From Thiocapsa roseopersicina (lineage in GTDB: Bacteria > Pseudomonadota > Gammaproteobacteria > Chromatiales > Chromatiaceae), in contig NZ_FNNZ01000024.1 of assembly GCF_900106925.1 (NCBI RefSeq), positions 1 through 64,000 of the forward strand: a DNA stretch of 64,000 nucleotides, given 5' to 3'. How positions within the stretch are numbered: position 1 is the first letter of the stretch; each line of letters begins with the position of its first letter. This document shows, one piece after another, positions 52,709 through 61,209 of this stretch. The position numbers and the translations under genes were made by a program. A model generated the notes under the pieces. That model saw only the letters and a list, made by a program, of their open reading frames with translations. It was not told where the DNA came from and ran no database searches.

Positions 52709-54674
52709 GCGGACCCAGATCCTCTGGGTCACGCTGGTCCTGATCGCGGCCTATGTCCCGCTCGCGGGGCATCTCGCGCTGCAGATCAGCGCCTTTGTCG
52801 GGCTGCTCTTCGCGATCCGTCTTGCGTCGCTGCGCTGGCCGGCGGTCCTTCCGGGCACCTGGCCGTTGGCGGCCTTGACCCTGATCGGCGTCGCCAACGC
52901 GGCGGTCACCTATCAGGGCTGGTCGGGCCAGAACGCGGGCACGGCGCTCTTCGTCTCCATGCTGGTGCTCAAGCTCATGGAGCTGCGGCGCAAGTCGGAC
53001 ATCCGCCTGGTCGCGACCCTGATCGGGTTTCTGGTGGTCGTCGAGTTCCTGTTCGACCAATCGCCTTGGTTGGTGCTCTATCTGGCTGCCGTGGTCTTGG
53101 GCGGCATCGCCCTGCTGGTGGATCTGAACGGCGGGCTCGGGGAGGCGCGACGGCGCAGTGCCGTCGCGGTCGCCGTCAGGCTCTCGCTCCAGGCCCTTCC
53201 GCTGACACTCATCCTCTTCCTGCTGTTTCCGCGTCTGAGTGCCCCGCTGTGGAGTCTGGGCCTGGACCCGAGCAAGGCCACGACCGGGATCTCGGACAGC
53301 CTCGAGCCGGGCGCGATCAGCGAGCTCGTGCTCAACGGGGAGCTGGCGTTTCGCGCCCGTTTCGACGGCACGCCGCCCGCTGCCGATCAGCTCTATTGGC
53401 GCGGCCCCGTCCTCTGGGAGACCGACGGGCGCCGCTGGTCGGTCGGGAAGGACATCGCGAGCATCGACCCGGCCGGCACACTCTTGGAGGCGGCGCGCCC
53501 GATCGACTACGAGGTGACCCTGGAGCCGACCGATCAGCGCTGGCTCTTCGCGCTGGACATGCCGAACAGCATCCCGGACGGGGCCTTTGTCAGTCCGGAT
53601 CATCAACTGATCGCGCGCCAGGTCGTCAGCGCAGTCAAGCGCTACCGGGTGACCTCCGCGCTCGACTATCGCACCGCCGCCCCGGATCCGGCACGCCTTG
53701 CCGCCGGACTGCAGGTCCCGGACAACGTGACGCCGCGGATGCGCCGGCTGGTCGAGGAGTGGCGCAGCCGATCGGAGAACGATTGGGCGCTGGTGCAAGC
53801 CGGGCTGCAGTTCTTCAACCGCGAATCCTTCCATTACACCCTGATGCCGCCGCGCCTCGGCGCGAACCCGACCGACGAGTTCCTCTTCGAGACCCAACGT
53901 GGATTCTGCGAGCACTACGCCAGTAGCTTTGCCGTCTTGATGCGCATGGCCGGCATCCCATCGCGAATCGTCCTCGGCTATCTCGGGGGCGAGCTCAACC
54001 GCGTCGGCGGCTATCACATGGTCTGGCAGTCCGACGCTCATGCCTGGGTCGAGGTGCTGATCGAGGGGCGCGGCTGGGTGCGGGTCGATCCAACCGCGGC
54101 GGTCGATCCCTCTCGCGTCGACAACAGCGGGGCCTCGCGCATGCTGGGCGCGGGCCCTTCGGTGCGCTTCACCCTGGAACAAGCCGACGCCATCGCCCGT
54201 TTCGCGCGCAACATGCGCCTCTTCGCCGACAGCCTGGATGCGGCCTGGCAGGATTGGGTCCTGGGCTTCTCGGTCGAGGATCAACTAGCCCTGCTGCAAC
54301 GGCTTCGGCTGGGCGAGCTGCGCGAGTACGGGCTGGTCGCACTGATGCTCGCCGCACTCGGCCTCACCCTCGGGATCCTGGTGCTCGCCTCGATTCGCGA
54401 GCGTAAACCGCTCGACCCGCTTCAAGCCGAATACGCCCGCTTCTGCAAACGCCTCACCGGGATCGGGATCGATCGCCTGCCGAACGAGGGCCCCGTGGAC
54501 TATGCCGGACGCGTCGTCGCGCAACGTCCGGACCTCGCACCCATGGTCGAGCGCTTCATGGATCTATATATCCCTGCGCGGTACGGACCGGGGGATCCGC
54601 GCGAGACCCTGACCGCACTCGCCGATCTGCTGCGCGACTTTCGGCCCCGATCACCGCGTGCCCGTCGGGGTTGA
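52671..54674 (+). CDS. TgpA-like membrane transglutaminase (DUF3488/DUF4129)
   Basis: A 667-residue protein with about five N-terminal membrane segments (residues 20-190), a periplasmic transglutaminase domain and a further membrane helix (residues about 550-575) before a cytoplasmic tail. The Cys-His-Asp triad is visible: Cys in TQRGFCEHYASSFAVLMRMAGIPSRIVLGYLGG, His in SDAHAWVEVLI and Asp in VRVDPTAAVDP. The P. aeruginosa relative TgpA is essential for growth. It forms an operon with the moxR and DUF58 genes, the start overlapping DUF58. Confidence 0.9.
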   Translation: MSKRTIPSNERPERTQILWVTLVLIAAYVPLAGHLALQISAFVGLLFAIRLASLRWPAVLPGTWPLAALTLIGVANAAVTYQGWSGQNAGTALFVSMLVLKLMELRRKSDIRLVATLIGFLVVVEFLFDQSPWLVLYLAAVVLGGIALLVDLNGGLGEARRRSAVAVAVRLSLQALPLTLILFLLFPRLSAPLWSLGLDPSKATTGISDSLEPGAISELVLNGELAFRARFDGTPPAADQLYWRGPVLWETDGRRWSVGKDIASIDPAGTLLEAARPIDYEVTLEPTDQRWLFALDMPNSIPDGAFVSPDHQLIARQVVSAVKRYRVTSALDYRTAAPDPARLAAGLQVPDNVTPRMRRLVEEWRSRSENDWALVQAGLQFFNRESFHYTLMPPRLGANPTDEFLFETQRGFCEHYASSFAVLMRMAGIPSRIVLGYLGGELNRVGGYHMVWQSDAHAWVEVLIEGRGWVRVDPTAAVDPSRVDNSGASRMLGAGPSVRFTLEQADAIARFARNMRLFADSLDAAWQDWVLGFSVEDQLALLQRLRLGELREYGLVALMLAALGLTLGILVLASIRERKPLDPLQAEYARFCKRLTGIGIDRLPNEGPVDYAGRVVAQRPDLAPMVERFMDLYIPARYGPGDPRETLTALADLLRDFRPRSPRARRG

Positions 54675-54766
54675 AGGAGTCCGAGATCGCGACTCGCGAC
54701 TCGCGACGGCACGAGGTTTCCCCGAACGCACTAAGGAGCCGTTCAATAACAAGCGACCCATCTTAG

Positions 54767-54806
54767 CCCCTCTCCCCTCGCGGGAGAGGGGTTGGGGAGA
54801 GGGGGA
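54767..54806. repeat. REP-like inverted repeat (CCCCTCTCCC type)
   Basis: A 10-bp stem CCCCTCTCCC/GGGAGAGGGG (54767-54791) with a 5-nt loop, followed by TTGGGGAGAGGGGG, a third partial copy. Such CCCTCTCCC...GGGAGAGGGTTGGGG sequences are widespread intergenic repeats in gammaproteobacteria. It lies between the transglutaminase operon and the CheB remnant. A short direct repeat of CGCGACT occurs just before, near 54689. Confidence 0.7.
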
Positions 54807-54840
54807 GAAAGAACCAGAATGGCTCAGTCGTTTCTGAACC

Positions 54841-55160
54841 GTTACTAAGTTCTCCGCGCGCAATGCCGGCGATCTTCAACGCGATCTCTTCCGGCGAGAG
54901 AACGAAATCGATGCACCCGCTGGCGATGGCGCTCTCGGGCATGTCCGGCTGCAGGGCGGTTTCGAGCGCCTGCGCGATGGTGATCCCTCCAACGTCCTTG
55001 ATGCCGCAAAGTGCCGCCGCACCATCGCCATCGTAGCCGGAGACGATCACGGCGATCAGCTGGCCGTTCCAATCCTCGGTCAGTGAACGCCGAAAGACCG
55101 TAATCGCGTCGAGCCAGCCTCTCGGCTTCGAGATCGGCTCGAGACGGAACTCGTGACCGA
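54841..55160 (-). pseudogene. C-terminal remnant of a CheB-type methylesterase domain
   Basis: About 105 codons match the C-terminal half of CheB domains as found in CheB/CheR fusion proteins: FRLEPISKPRGWLDAITVFRRSLTED, IAVIVSGYDGDGAAALCGIKDVGGITIAQ (catalytic Asp region), MPESAIASGCIDFVLSPEEIALKIAGIAR. The N-terminal half with the catalytic Ser and His is missing, and the frame continues upstream with unrelated sequence. It is a decayed signalling gene, probably inactive. The 790 bp between the transglutaminase and the AAA+ gene hold this and the REP-like repeat only. Confidence 0.7.
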
Positions 55161-55467
55161 GAATGTAAGCCGCGAGGCGCGTTGGTTCGAGTGCGCAGAT
55201 CGGTCCGTCGCGATGCACATCCGACAGGCAGTGTCGCATCCGGATGATCCAATGCGCCCTTCGCCGGATCCACTCCGCTAGAAAAACCGCTCGCCGCAAA
55301 ACGCCGTAAACGGGGTTTCTCGTTTGACCGATCGAGAGCCGCCGGTCACCGGATGCCCGAGACCCGAAGGCCATCGAGCTGCGGACCCGCCGCAGAGTCA
55401 TCGCGGGATCCGCACAGGCCCGACGACGGTCGACGTCTTCAACCTTGGCAGAGAGAGCAACGAAAAT

Positions 55468-57696
55468 ATGAGCCAGCATTCGCATCTCACCCTGTGGCGT
55501 CGTGACTTCGGCGTCGTCCCGGCCGCCGAGCGCCGTCTCGCCCGTTTTGCCCTGCAGTGGCTCGACAGCTTCCCGGCCGCACGCGTCGCCTTGAGGAACG
55601 ACGACGCCCTCGAGTCGATGTGGCGGTTGACCCTTCCGCTGCTTGATCCCGAGGCCGTGGCGGGCTGGCTGCCGCCGGTTGACGAAGGGTCGCCGGACGA
55701 AGATGCCGACATCCGAGGCGGGTCGAACCTGCTCAACGTGCTCAAGAAGCAGTACCGCCGCGAGTGGCCGAGCGACGAGGATCCGCCGCTGGATCACCGC
55801 CAGCAGGATCGGGCCAAAGGCTTCTTGAAGTCGCTGCCGCGCGCTGTCTTGACGCGTCTGGCCAAGGCCGACGGGCGGACGCCGGTCTCGACGACCATCG
55901 CCTTGCTCGGCGAGGTTCTCGGGCTCGACGAGGCCAGTCTCTGCGTGCTCGATTTCCTGGAGCAGCGCGAGCAGTCCGAGGCGCTGCGCAGTGTCTTGCG
56001 CGCGGGCAGCCGAAGCGGCGGGCGGACCAATCTGGAGCGCTTGGCCGGGGTTCTGGGGCTCGATCGGAGTGCCGTGCGCGAGGCCTTGGCCAAGCGCGCC
56101 CCGCTGCGCAGCCTCGGGTTGGTCGACCGGGAGACCCGTCACCAGGCCGATCTGGAGGACTACCTAGCCCCGCAAAGCCTCCTGCGCGACGTGCTCGATG
56201 CCGCGCCGCAGGACAGCGAGGCGCTGCTTGCGCTCCTGATCGAGCCGGCGCCCGTCGGTGCCTGGCGACTGGATGCCTTCCCGCATCTGGTCGCCGAGAG
56301 CGTTCGCCTGAGCGCGACCCTGGGCCGCGCCGCGGCCACCGGGGCGGTCGGCGTGAACGCGCTCTTCTACGGCGCGCCCGGCACCGGCAAGACCGAGCTG
56401 GCGCGTGCCCTGGTCGCGGCGTGCGGGCTGCGGGCCTATCAGGTGCGCAGCGCCGACGAGGACGATGACGGGCTGAATCGCGACGGGCGTCTGTCGGCCT
56501 ATCTGGTCGCGCAGCGCCTGCTCGGGCGACGCGGCGGCGCGGTGCTGATCTTCGACGAGGTCGAGGACGTGTTCGACGAGGGCGGCGGCCTGCTCGCGTT
56601 GCTGGGCGGGCGGCAGAGCGCGGGTCGGCAGAAGGGCCGAATGAATCGCATCCTCGAGGAGAACGCGGTGCCGGCGATCTGGATCACCAATCGCACCGAG
56701 GGGATGGATCCGGCCTTCCTGCGCCGCTTCCTGCTGCCGGTTGCCTTCAAGACCCCGCCGCGGTCGGTCCGGCGCCGGATGGCCGAGTGCCATCTCGGGG
56801 ACGCGGCACTGCCGCCGACGCTGCTCGACGAGCTGGCGACGGACACCGCCCTGGCCCCGGCGCAGCTGGGCGCGGCCCGCCGTCTGCTCGACCTGCACCC
56901 GGAGGCGCCGGCCGAGCAGACCGTGCGCGACGGCATCGGGGCGCTGCGCAGCCTCCTGCACGGGGCACCGGGGCCGCGCCGACGCCGGACGGGTACGGCG
57001 TTCGACGTCGCCTATCTGAATCTGGCCGGCGACATCACGCCGGGCGCGATCGCCCGCGCGCTGGCCGAACGGGGGCACGGCAGCCTGTGCTTCTACGGTC
57101 CGCCGGGGACCGGCAAGACCGCCTTTGCCGAGGTGCTGGCCGAGGCGCTCGACCGCGAGCTGGTGGCGCGGCAGGCCTCCGACTTGGTCTCGCCCTATGT
57201 CGGGGAGACCGAGCAGAACCTGGCTCGGCTGTTTCGCGCGTGCGACCCGGCGCACACGGTCCTGCTGCTCGACGAGGTCGACAGCTTCCTCGCCGACCGA
57301 CGAGCGGCCCGCCACGGCTGGGAGCGTACGCAGGTGAACGAGCTGTTGCAGCAGATGGAAGGCTTTCCCGGCATCTTCATCGCGGCAACGAACCTGATGT
57401 CGGGCATCGATGCCGCGGCGCTGCGGCGGTTCGACTTCAAGCTGCACTTCCGTGCATTGAAGCCGGCCCAGCGCCTCGCCCTGTTCGCCCGCGAGGCGCT
57501 CGGCGACGCCACAGCCCCGGTCCCGCCGGAGATCGCGCGGCATCTAACGGCGCTGGAGAGCCTGACACCCGGTGACTTCGCCACGGTCTGCCGCCAGCGT
57601 GAGCTGCTCGGCGAGACCCCGACACCGGAGCAGTTCCTGCGCCGGCTGATCGCGGAGTGTCGGTTGAAGGGAGAGGAGATGGTCAGGGCGGCGTGA
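55468..57696 (+). CDS. tandem AAA+ ATPase with unknown N-terminal domain
   Basis: A 742-residue protein. Residues 1-280 are helical and charged, not recognised. Two AAA+ modules follow. Module 1 has Walker A YGAPGTGKTE (about 301-310) and Walker B VLIFDEVEDVFDEG. Module 2 has Walker A YGPPGTGKTA (about 542-551), the pore-type SPYVGETEQNLARLF, Walker B VLLLDEVDSF and a sensor/Arg region LRRFDFKLHF. Module 2 resembles FtsH/SpoVK/p97-type remodellers; there is no protease domain. The ATG at 55468 (MSQHSHLTLW) is chosen over a frame open to 55324. Confidence 0.8.
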   Translation: MSQHSHLTLWRRDFGVVPAAERRLARFALQWLDSFPAARVALRNDDALESMWRLTLPLLDPEAVAGWLPPVDEGSPDEDADIRGGSNLLNVLKKQYRREWPSDEDPPLDHRQQDRAKGFLKSLPRAVLTRLAKADGRTPVSTTIALLGEVLGLDEASLCVLDFLEQREQSEALRSVLRAGSRSGGRTNLERLAGVLGLDRSAVREALAKRAPLRSLGLVDRETRHQADLEDYLAPQSLLRDVLDAAPQDSEALLALLIEPAPVGAWRLDAFPHLVAESVRLSATLGRAAATGAVGVNALFYGAPGTGKTELARALVAACGLRAYQVRSADEDDDGLNRDGRLSAYLVAQRLLGRRGGAVLIFDEVEDVFDEGGGLLALLGGRQSAGRQKGRMNRILEENAVPAIWITNRTEGMDPAFLRRFLLPVAFKTPPRSVRRRMAECHLGDAALPPTLLDELATDTALAPAQLGAARRLLDLHPEAPAEQTVRDGIGALRSLLHGAPGPRRRRTGTAFDVAYLNLAGDITPGAIARALAERGHGSLCFYGPPGTGKTAFAEVLAEALDRELVARQASDLVSPYVGETEQNLARLFRACDPAHTVLLLDEVDSFLADRRAARHGWERTQVNELLQQMEGFPGIFIAATNLMSGIDAAALRRFDFKLHFRALKPAQRLALFAREALGDATAPVPPEIARHLTALESLTPGDFATVCRQRELLGETPTPEQFLRRLIAECRLKGEEMVRAA

Positions 57697-57726
57697 TCCC
57701 GGAGGGGGTCGACTCGCTCCGGTCGG

Positions 57727-57761
57727 CGCCGAAGCGGATCTGGGCGGGATCCGCTTCGGCG
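57727..57761 (+). terminator. strong hairpin after the AAA+ gene
   Basis: Perfect 14-bp inverted repeat CGCCGAAGCGGATC/GATCCGCTTCGGCG with a 7-nt loop, 30 nt after the AAA+ stop. No T-run follows, so it is a candidate terminator or mRNA end protector. Confidence 0.5.
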
Positions 57762-57800
57762 GTGTGGTTCAGTGCATGGAACGTCAAGTCGACCGAACGG

Positions 57801-58157
57801 TCACGGACGATGAACGCGTACCTTGACCTCGGTGGCCACAACAAAACAGCCTCGCCAAGAACCGAGATCGTGGCCATTAAACAGCGACAGGACTCGATTC
57901 ATGACGGCGCGGCGTCCCGGTTGCTTCATGCGTATCAGCAGAATTCCATGATGAGTGCCTGGCTTAAACCGCCTCACGTCGGAAAAATCGAGATCCTGAG
58001 TGATCAGGAAACGACCGCTGCTCTGAGCGCCAGCCCAAACATCCGGATCGGAATGGCCCATCAAACCCTCATCAACGACGGAATCGATGTCATGCCCCAA
58101 GGCTGACAGGTCCGCCATCAAAGTGGAGGGGATGTTTTCATCCAGCTTGATCTTCAC
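57801..58157 (-). CDS. DUF5615 family PIN-like protein (probable toxin)
   Basis: A 118-residue protein: MKIKLDENIPSTLMADLSALGHDIDSVVDEGL, then SSGRFLITQDLDFSDVRRF, HHGILLIRM. The acidic residues in LDEN and TQDLDFSD are as in PIN-like nuclease folds of the DUF5615/Mut7-C type. It starts with GTG overlapping the stop of the DUF433 gene (GTGA). The pair has the form of a type II toxin-antitoxin module with the antitoxin first. Activity is not proven for this family. Confidence 0.8.
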   Translation of the reverse strand: MKIKLDENIPSTLMADLSALGHDIDSVVDEGLMGHSDPDVWAGAQSSGRFLITQDLDFSDVRRFKPGTHHGILLIRMKQPGRRAVMNRVLSLFNGHDLGSWRGCFVVATEVKVRVHRP

Positions 58158-58393
58158 GCAACCTTCGGGATCGCCGGAATCGGCAGATCCTCCTCCGCCG
58201 AAGCCGCTGCAAATGCAATCACAGCCTGAAGATCCTCTTCGGATATCGTCGGATAAGCGGCCAGGACTTGGGCGATACTGTCGCCGTCGGCCAGGCTCGC
58301 CAGCAGAGTCCGAAGCGTAACGCGTGTTCCGCGAATCACGGTTTCACCGCCGCAGATATCCGGTTTGGCGTCGAAATGCGCAAGGTAGCTCAT
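58154..58393 (-). CDS. DUF433 family protein (probable antitoxin)
   Basis: A 79-residue protein with the DUF433 pattern: HFDAKPDICGGETVIRGTRVTLRTLLASLADGDSIAQVLAAYPTISEEDLQAVIAFAAA. This is a winged-helix-like DNA-binding domain often coded just before a DUF5615 toxin. The ATG at 58393 (MSYLAHF) is chosen; the frame is open to 58831. It overlaps the toxin gene by 4 nt. Confidence 0.85.
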   Translation of the reverse strand: MSYLAHFDAKPDICGGETVIRGTRVTLRTLLASLADGDSIAQVLAAYPTISEEDLQAVIAFAAASAEEDLPIPAIPKVA

Positions 58394-58637
58394 GATGTCT
58401 CCCACCCTGAAAATCATGCCCAATTGGGCTGATGAACGCAGGTCTTTGTCAACAGATCTCGCCGATGGATAGCGATACCCGTTGGTCGCCAGGAACTTGT
58501 TAGGAGTACGACGCGCAGTGTCGCATACGAAGGATATCGTTGCAGCACCTCGCAGGACACGTATCGAGATCCGTCGCCGACCCCGGTGTCCTGCAAGGTT
58601 ATGACGCCGGTCGGCAGCATCATAAGGAGTCACGACA
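58394..58637. other. gap holding the left part of a direct repeat
   Basis: A 244-bp stretch with no gene. From 58525 onward it is the upstream part of a direct repeat with 59578-59690 (shared ATACGAAGGATATCGTTGCA and GGAGTCACGAC). It should contain the promoter for the minus-strand DUF433 pair. Confidence 0.6.
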
Positions 58638-59131
58638 ATGCTCTTGAGCATCAACCCCGAGACCGGCGCTACAGACAAGCGGCGGACCCTGCGTCTGCAG
58701 TCGTTCGGGCTCGATGAGCGGCCGCTGTAGGGGATCCTCTTGCGCTCGCTGGACCGCCTCTTTCCCGATGACGAGCTGCTCCTGCTGATGCAGTCCCGCG
58801 CATGGCAGGAAGAGCCTGATCTGATGGCCATCGACCGCGAGGGCCGGCTCTTTATCTTCGAGCTGAAGGCGTGGGAATCGCAGGCATCGAACCTCCTGCA
58901 GGTGCTCCGTTACGGTCAGCTCTTCGGCAGCATGGGATACGCCGAGCTGGATGTCTGGTTCAAGACGTCCACCGATCCGTCCCGATCGCTCAAGAGGGCA
59001 CATCGGGCGAAATTCGAGGTCGAGCTCCCGGAAGAGGCGTTCAACCGCAAGCAGGTCTTTGTCGTCGTGGCAAACGGTTAGGTTGATCGAGCCCGAGAGT
59101 CAGTCCGGTCGCAGCGCTCGAGCGGGTAGGC
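58525..59131 (+). repeat. direct repeat copy 1 (partner at 59578-60184)
   Basis: About 607 bp that align with 59578-60184 at a constant offset of 1053 bp, so without net insertion or deletion. Both copies include about 113 bp upstream of the nuclease ATG, with the ribosome-binding site AAGGAG, and about 165 codons. Similarity fades after 59131. Confidence 0.85.
58638..59131 (+). pseudogene. truncated, interrupted copy of the NucS/DUF91-like nuclease gene
   Basis: A 5' copy of the gene at 59691-60710, with three in-frame TAG codons at 58728-58730, 59079-59081 and 59127-59129, where the intact copy has CAA, TTG and TTG. The nuclease core (EEPDLMAIDREG, IFELKAWES) is still readable between the first two stops. 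The 3' half, including the PUA/EVE-like domain, is absent. It is almost surely inactive, but it is still well conserved, so the duplication or the decay is recent. Confidence 0.85.
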
Positions 59132-59162
59132 ACGTAAGAACACACTTGAGGAGCAATCATCG

Positions 59163-59576
59163 ATGAGTATGGAATTCCTAACGCTCGCCCAGCGCATCGC
59201 CGAAGCTGCCGCGGATGGCGGGTTGACAGTCGAACAAATCCGCGAAATCGCTCGCTCGCAATTCGGCGAGATCAACTGCTACCCCGGCGTGCCCGGCGAC
59301 CGCTGCCATCAACTCGCGCTTTTCGTTGCCTTGCACGGTCAATTGCGCAAGGGCAAGGGTCATGAGAACTGCGCCCAAATTCTGGAAGAAATGATCCGTC
59401 ACCTCCAGGGACGCTGTCCTGGAACGACCCGACACGCGGTGCTGATCCTCGATGCGTGGTGGCATGACCACTACGAAAAATGGCGCGCCAACATCGAGAC
59501 CATCAAGCACGACGGCGTGCGCATCGAAGTCTATCTGATCGGCGCCGGCGGCTGGGTCGCACCGCTACCGGTGTGA
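59163..59576 (+). CDS. hypothetical protein (137 aa) between two nuclease copies
   Basis: Not recognised. A soluble 137-residue protein: helical N-terminal part (SMEFLTLAQRIAEAAADGGLTVEQIREIARSQFG), then CHQLALFVALHGQLRKGKG, and a C-terminal alternating part (RHAVLILDAWWHDHYEKWRANIETIKHDGVRIEVYLIGAGGW). The last segment has hydrophobic strands, as in a Rossmann or nuclease-like fold, but no firm motif. A GGAG lies 13 nt before the first ATG, with a second ATG two codons on. It is placed exactly between the two repeat copies. Confidence 0.65.
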   Translation: MSMEFLTLAQRIAEAAADGGLTVEQIREIARSQFGEINCYPGVPGDRCHQLALFVALHGQLRKGKGHENCAQILEEMIRHLQGRCPGTTRHAVLILDAWWHDHYEKWRANIETIKHDGVRIEVYLIGAGGWVAPLPV

Positions 59577-59577
59577 A

Positions 59578-60184
59578 ATACGAAGGATATCGTTGCAGCA
59601 CCTCGCAGGACATGTAGCGAGATCCATCGGCGATCTCGGTGTCCTGCAAGGTCGCGACGGTGTTCGGCACCTTCATCAAGGAGTCACGACATGCTCTTGA
59701 GCATCAACCCCGAGACCGGCGAGACGGACAAGCGGCGGACCCTGCGTCTGCAGTCGTTCGGGCTCGACGAGCGGGCGCTGCAAGGGATCCTCTTTCGCTC
59801 GCTGGATCGTCTCTTTCCCGATGACGAGCTGCTCCTGCTGATGCAGTCCCGCGCATGGCAGGAAGAGCCTGATCTGATGGCCATCGACCGCGAGGGCCAG
59901 CTCTTTATCTTCGAGCTGAAGGCGTGGGAGTCGCAGGCATCGAACCTCCTGCAGGTGCTCCGTTACGGTCAGCGCTTCGGGAGCATGGGATACGCCGAGC
60001 TGGATGTCTGGTTCAAGACGTCCACCGATCCATCCCAATCGCTCAAGACGGCACATCGCGCCAAATTCGAGGTCGACCTTGCGGAAGATGCCTTCAACCG
60101 CAAGCAGGTCTTTGTCGTCATGACCAACGGCTTGGATTATCGAACCCGCGAGGCCGTCCGGTATTGGCGCGCGAGCGGGTTGGA
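59578..60184 (+). repeat. direct repeat copy 2 (partner at 58525-59131)
   Basis: Second copy of the 607-bp direct repeat, here part of an intact gene. The constant 1053-bp offset shows that the 137-residue gene plus copy 1 form one repeat period. Confidence 0.85.
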
Positions 60185-60710
60185 TGTCCGTCCATGGGTC
60201 TATCGTATCTATGCCGGTATCCCGGACGAGATGTTGCTCGAGATGTCGCCCTTCAGGGTTTGCGACAACCCTTACGAGGATATCGCCGAGGGCTACTACG
60301 TTCTCAACACGAATTTCAAGAACAGCCCCCGAGACCACGATGACATGCTGGCGAGCCGGAAAGCCGCGGCCTATTTCGATCCCTGGAAGTTCAAGATCGA
60401 GCGGTTGGCACGCGGCGACATGGTCTTTCTCTATCAATCCGGGGTCGGCATCGTCGCCGTCGGCGAGGCGGACGGGTCGCTGATCAAATCGCCCTACCAA
60501 GGTCGCGCGGAACATCCCGACGAGGAGTACGCGATGAGACTGCGCCGTTTTCGGACGGTCTCGCCGCCCTTGGCTGCGCAGGCGATCAAACAGATCACCG
60601 GCATCAACCACGTCTTCATGAGCACCCTGTTCGGCCTCGATGTCGACAGCGGCAAGGCCATTCTCAAGCACATCACGCAGCCGCTACCGCCGCAGATCAC
60701 ATCGGCGTAA
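59691..60710 (+). CDS. NucS/DUF91-like PD-(D/E)XK nuclease with C-terminal PUA/EVE-like domain
   Basis: A 339-residue protein. The N-terminal part (1-165) is a PD-(D/E)XK nuclease of the DUF91/NucS type: EEPDLMAIDREGQLFIFELKAWESQASNLLQVLRYGQ, with Asp61 and the E75-L-K77 motif. The C-terminal part (about 200-335) has a PUA/EVE/ASCH-like look: YYVLNTNF, WKFKIERLARGDMVFLYQSGVGIVAVGEADG. EVE domains of this superfamily bind modified bases in DNA and are often fused to nucleases of modification-dependent restriction. A role in defence is inferred. The ATG has AAGGAG 8 nt upstream. Confidence 0.75.
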   Translation: MLLSINPETGETDKRRTLRLQSFGLDERALQGILFRSLDRLFPDDELLLLMQSRAWQEEPDLMAIDREGQLFIFELKAWESQASNLLQVLRYGQRFGSMGYAELDVWFKTSTDPSQSLKTAHRAKFEVDLAEDAFNRKQVFVVMTNGLDYRTREAVRYWRASGLDVRPWVYRIYAGIPDEMLLEMSPFRVCDNPYEDIAEGYYVLNTNFKNSPRDHDDMLASRKAAAYFDPWKFKIERLARGDMVFLYQSGVGIVAVGEADGSLIKSPYQGRAEHPDEEYAMRLRRFRTVSPPLAAQAIKQITGINHVFMSTLFGLDVDSGKAILKHITQPLPPQITSA

Positions 60711-60801
60711 CGGTGTCGGGGGAGACCATCCCCGGACGACCCGGCACCTGATGCGACCGGCCGAGAATCGCGCCTCGACCCTGCCCAGATGGACGGAAAC
60801 C

Positions 60802-61209
60802 ATGCATCCGACAGACACGACCGAGGCGACCGAAAACACGAGCGAACCGCGTCTCGACTGGCACCTCCTCCAGATGCGCGACGCGAGCGATATTTGGTGC
60901 ACCAAACGCGACACCACGCAGGTCGCCGCGGTCGAGGGCGGCTGGCTGTTCCGCTTTCGCCACTACGACGGCTCGCAGTCCGCCATGAGCACCCAGGCCC
61001 TGACCTTCGTGCCGGACCCGGAGCATCGGTGGTCGCCCGAGCAGACCAAGCCACACTGGGAGCGTCTGGGCAGCGCCGTCGCTATGGGCTACAACGACCG
61101 CACGGCCCGCATGACGGTGCCCGGCGGCTGGGTCTATCTGAGCGCGTTCGCCACGCGCGGCGGGAATCTGACCCTCGCGTTGGTGTTTGGGCCAACGGAG
61201 ACGCTCTGA
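60802..61209 (+). CDS. hypothetical protein (135 aa)
   Basis: Not recognised. A soluble protein with mid and C-terminal beta-rich parts (WLFRFRHYDGSQSAMSTQALTFVPDP, TVPGGWVYLSAFATRGGNLTLALVFGP). The start is uncertain: ATG at 60802 (MHPTDTTEAT) gives a Thr/Glu-rich N terminus; an in-frame ATG at 60748 would add 18 residues. It follows the nuclease gene by about 90 nt on the same strand. Confidence 0.55.
   Translation: MHPTDTTEATENTSEPRLDWHLLQMRDASDIWCTKRDTTQVAAVEGGWLFRFRHYDGSQSAMSTQALTFVPDPEHRWSPEQTKPHWERLGSAVAMGYNDRTARMTVPGGWVYLSAFATRGGNLTLALVFGPTETL

Noticed and set aside
54763-56142. A 459-codon minus-strand frame taken as one gene
   Set aside because: Only its last third has CheB character; the upstream part is antisense to the AAA+ gene and has no family look.
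58638-59131. Read-through of three TAG codons in the nuclease copy (amber recoding)
   Set aside because: The intact copy has CAA, TTG and TTG at these sites and no recoding signal or suppressor tRNA is seen; simple decay explains it.
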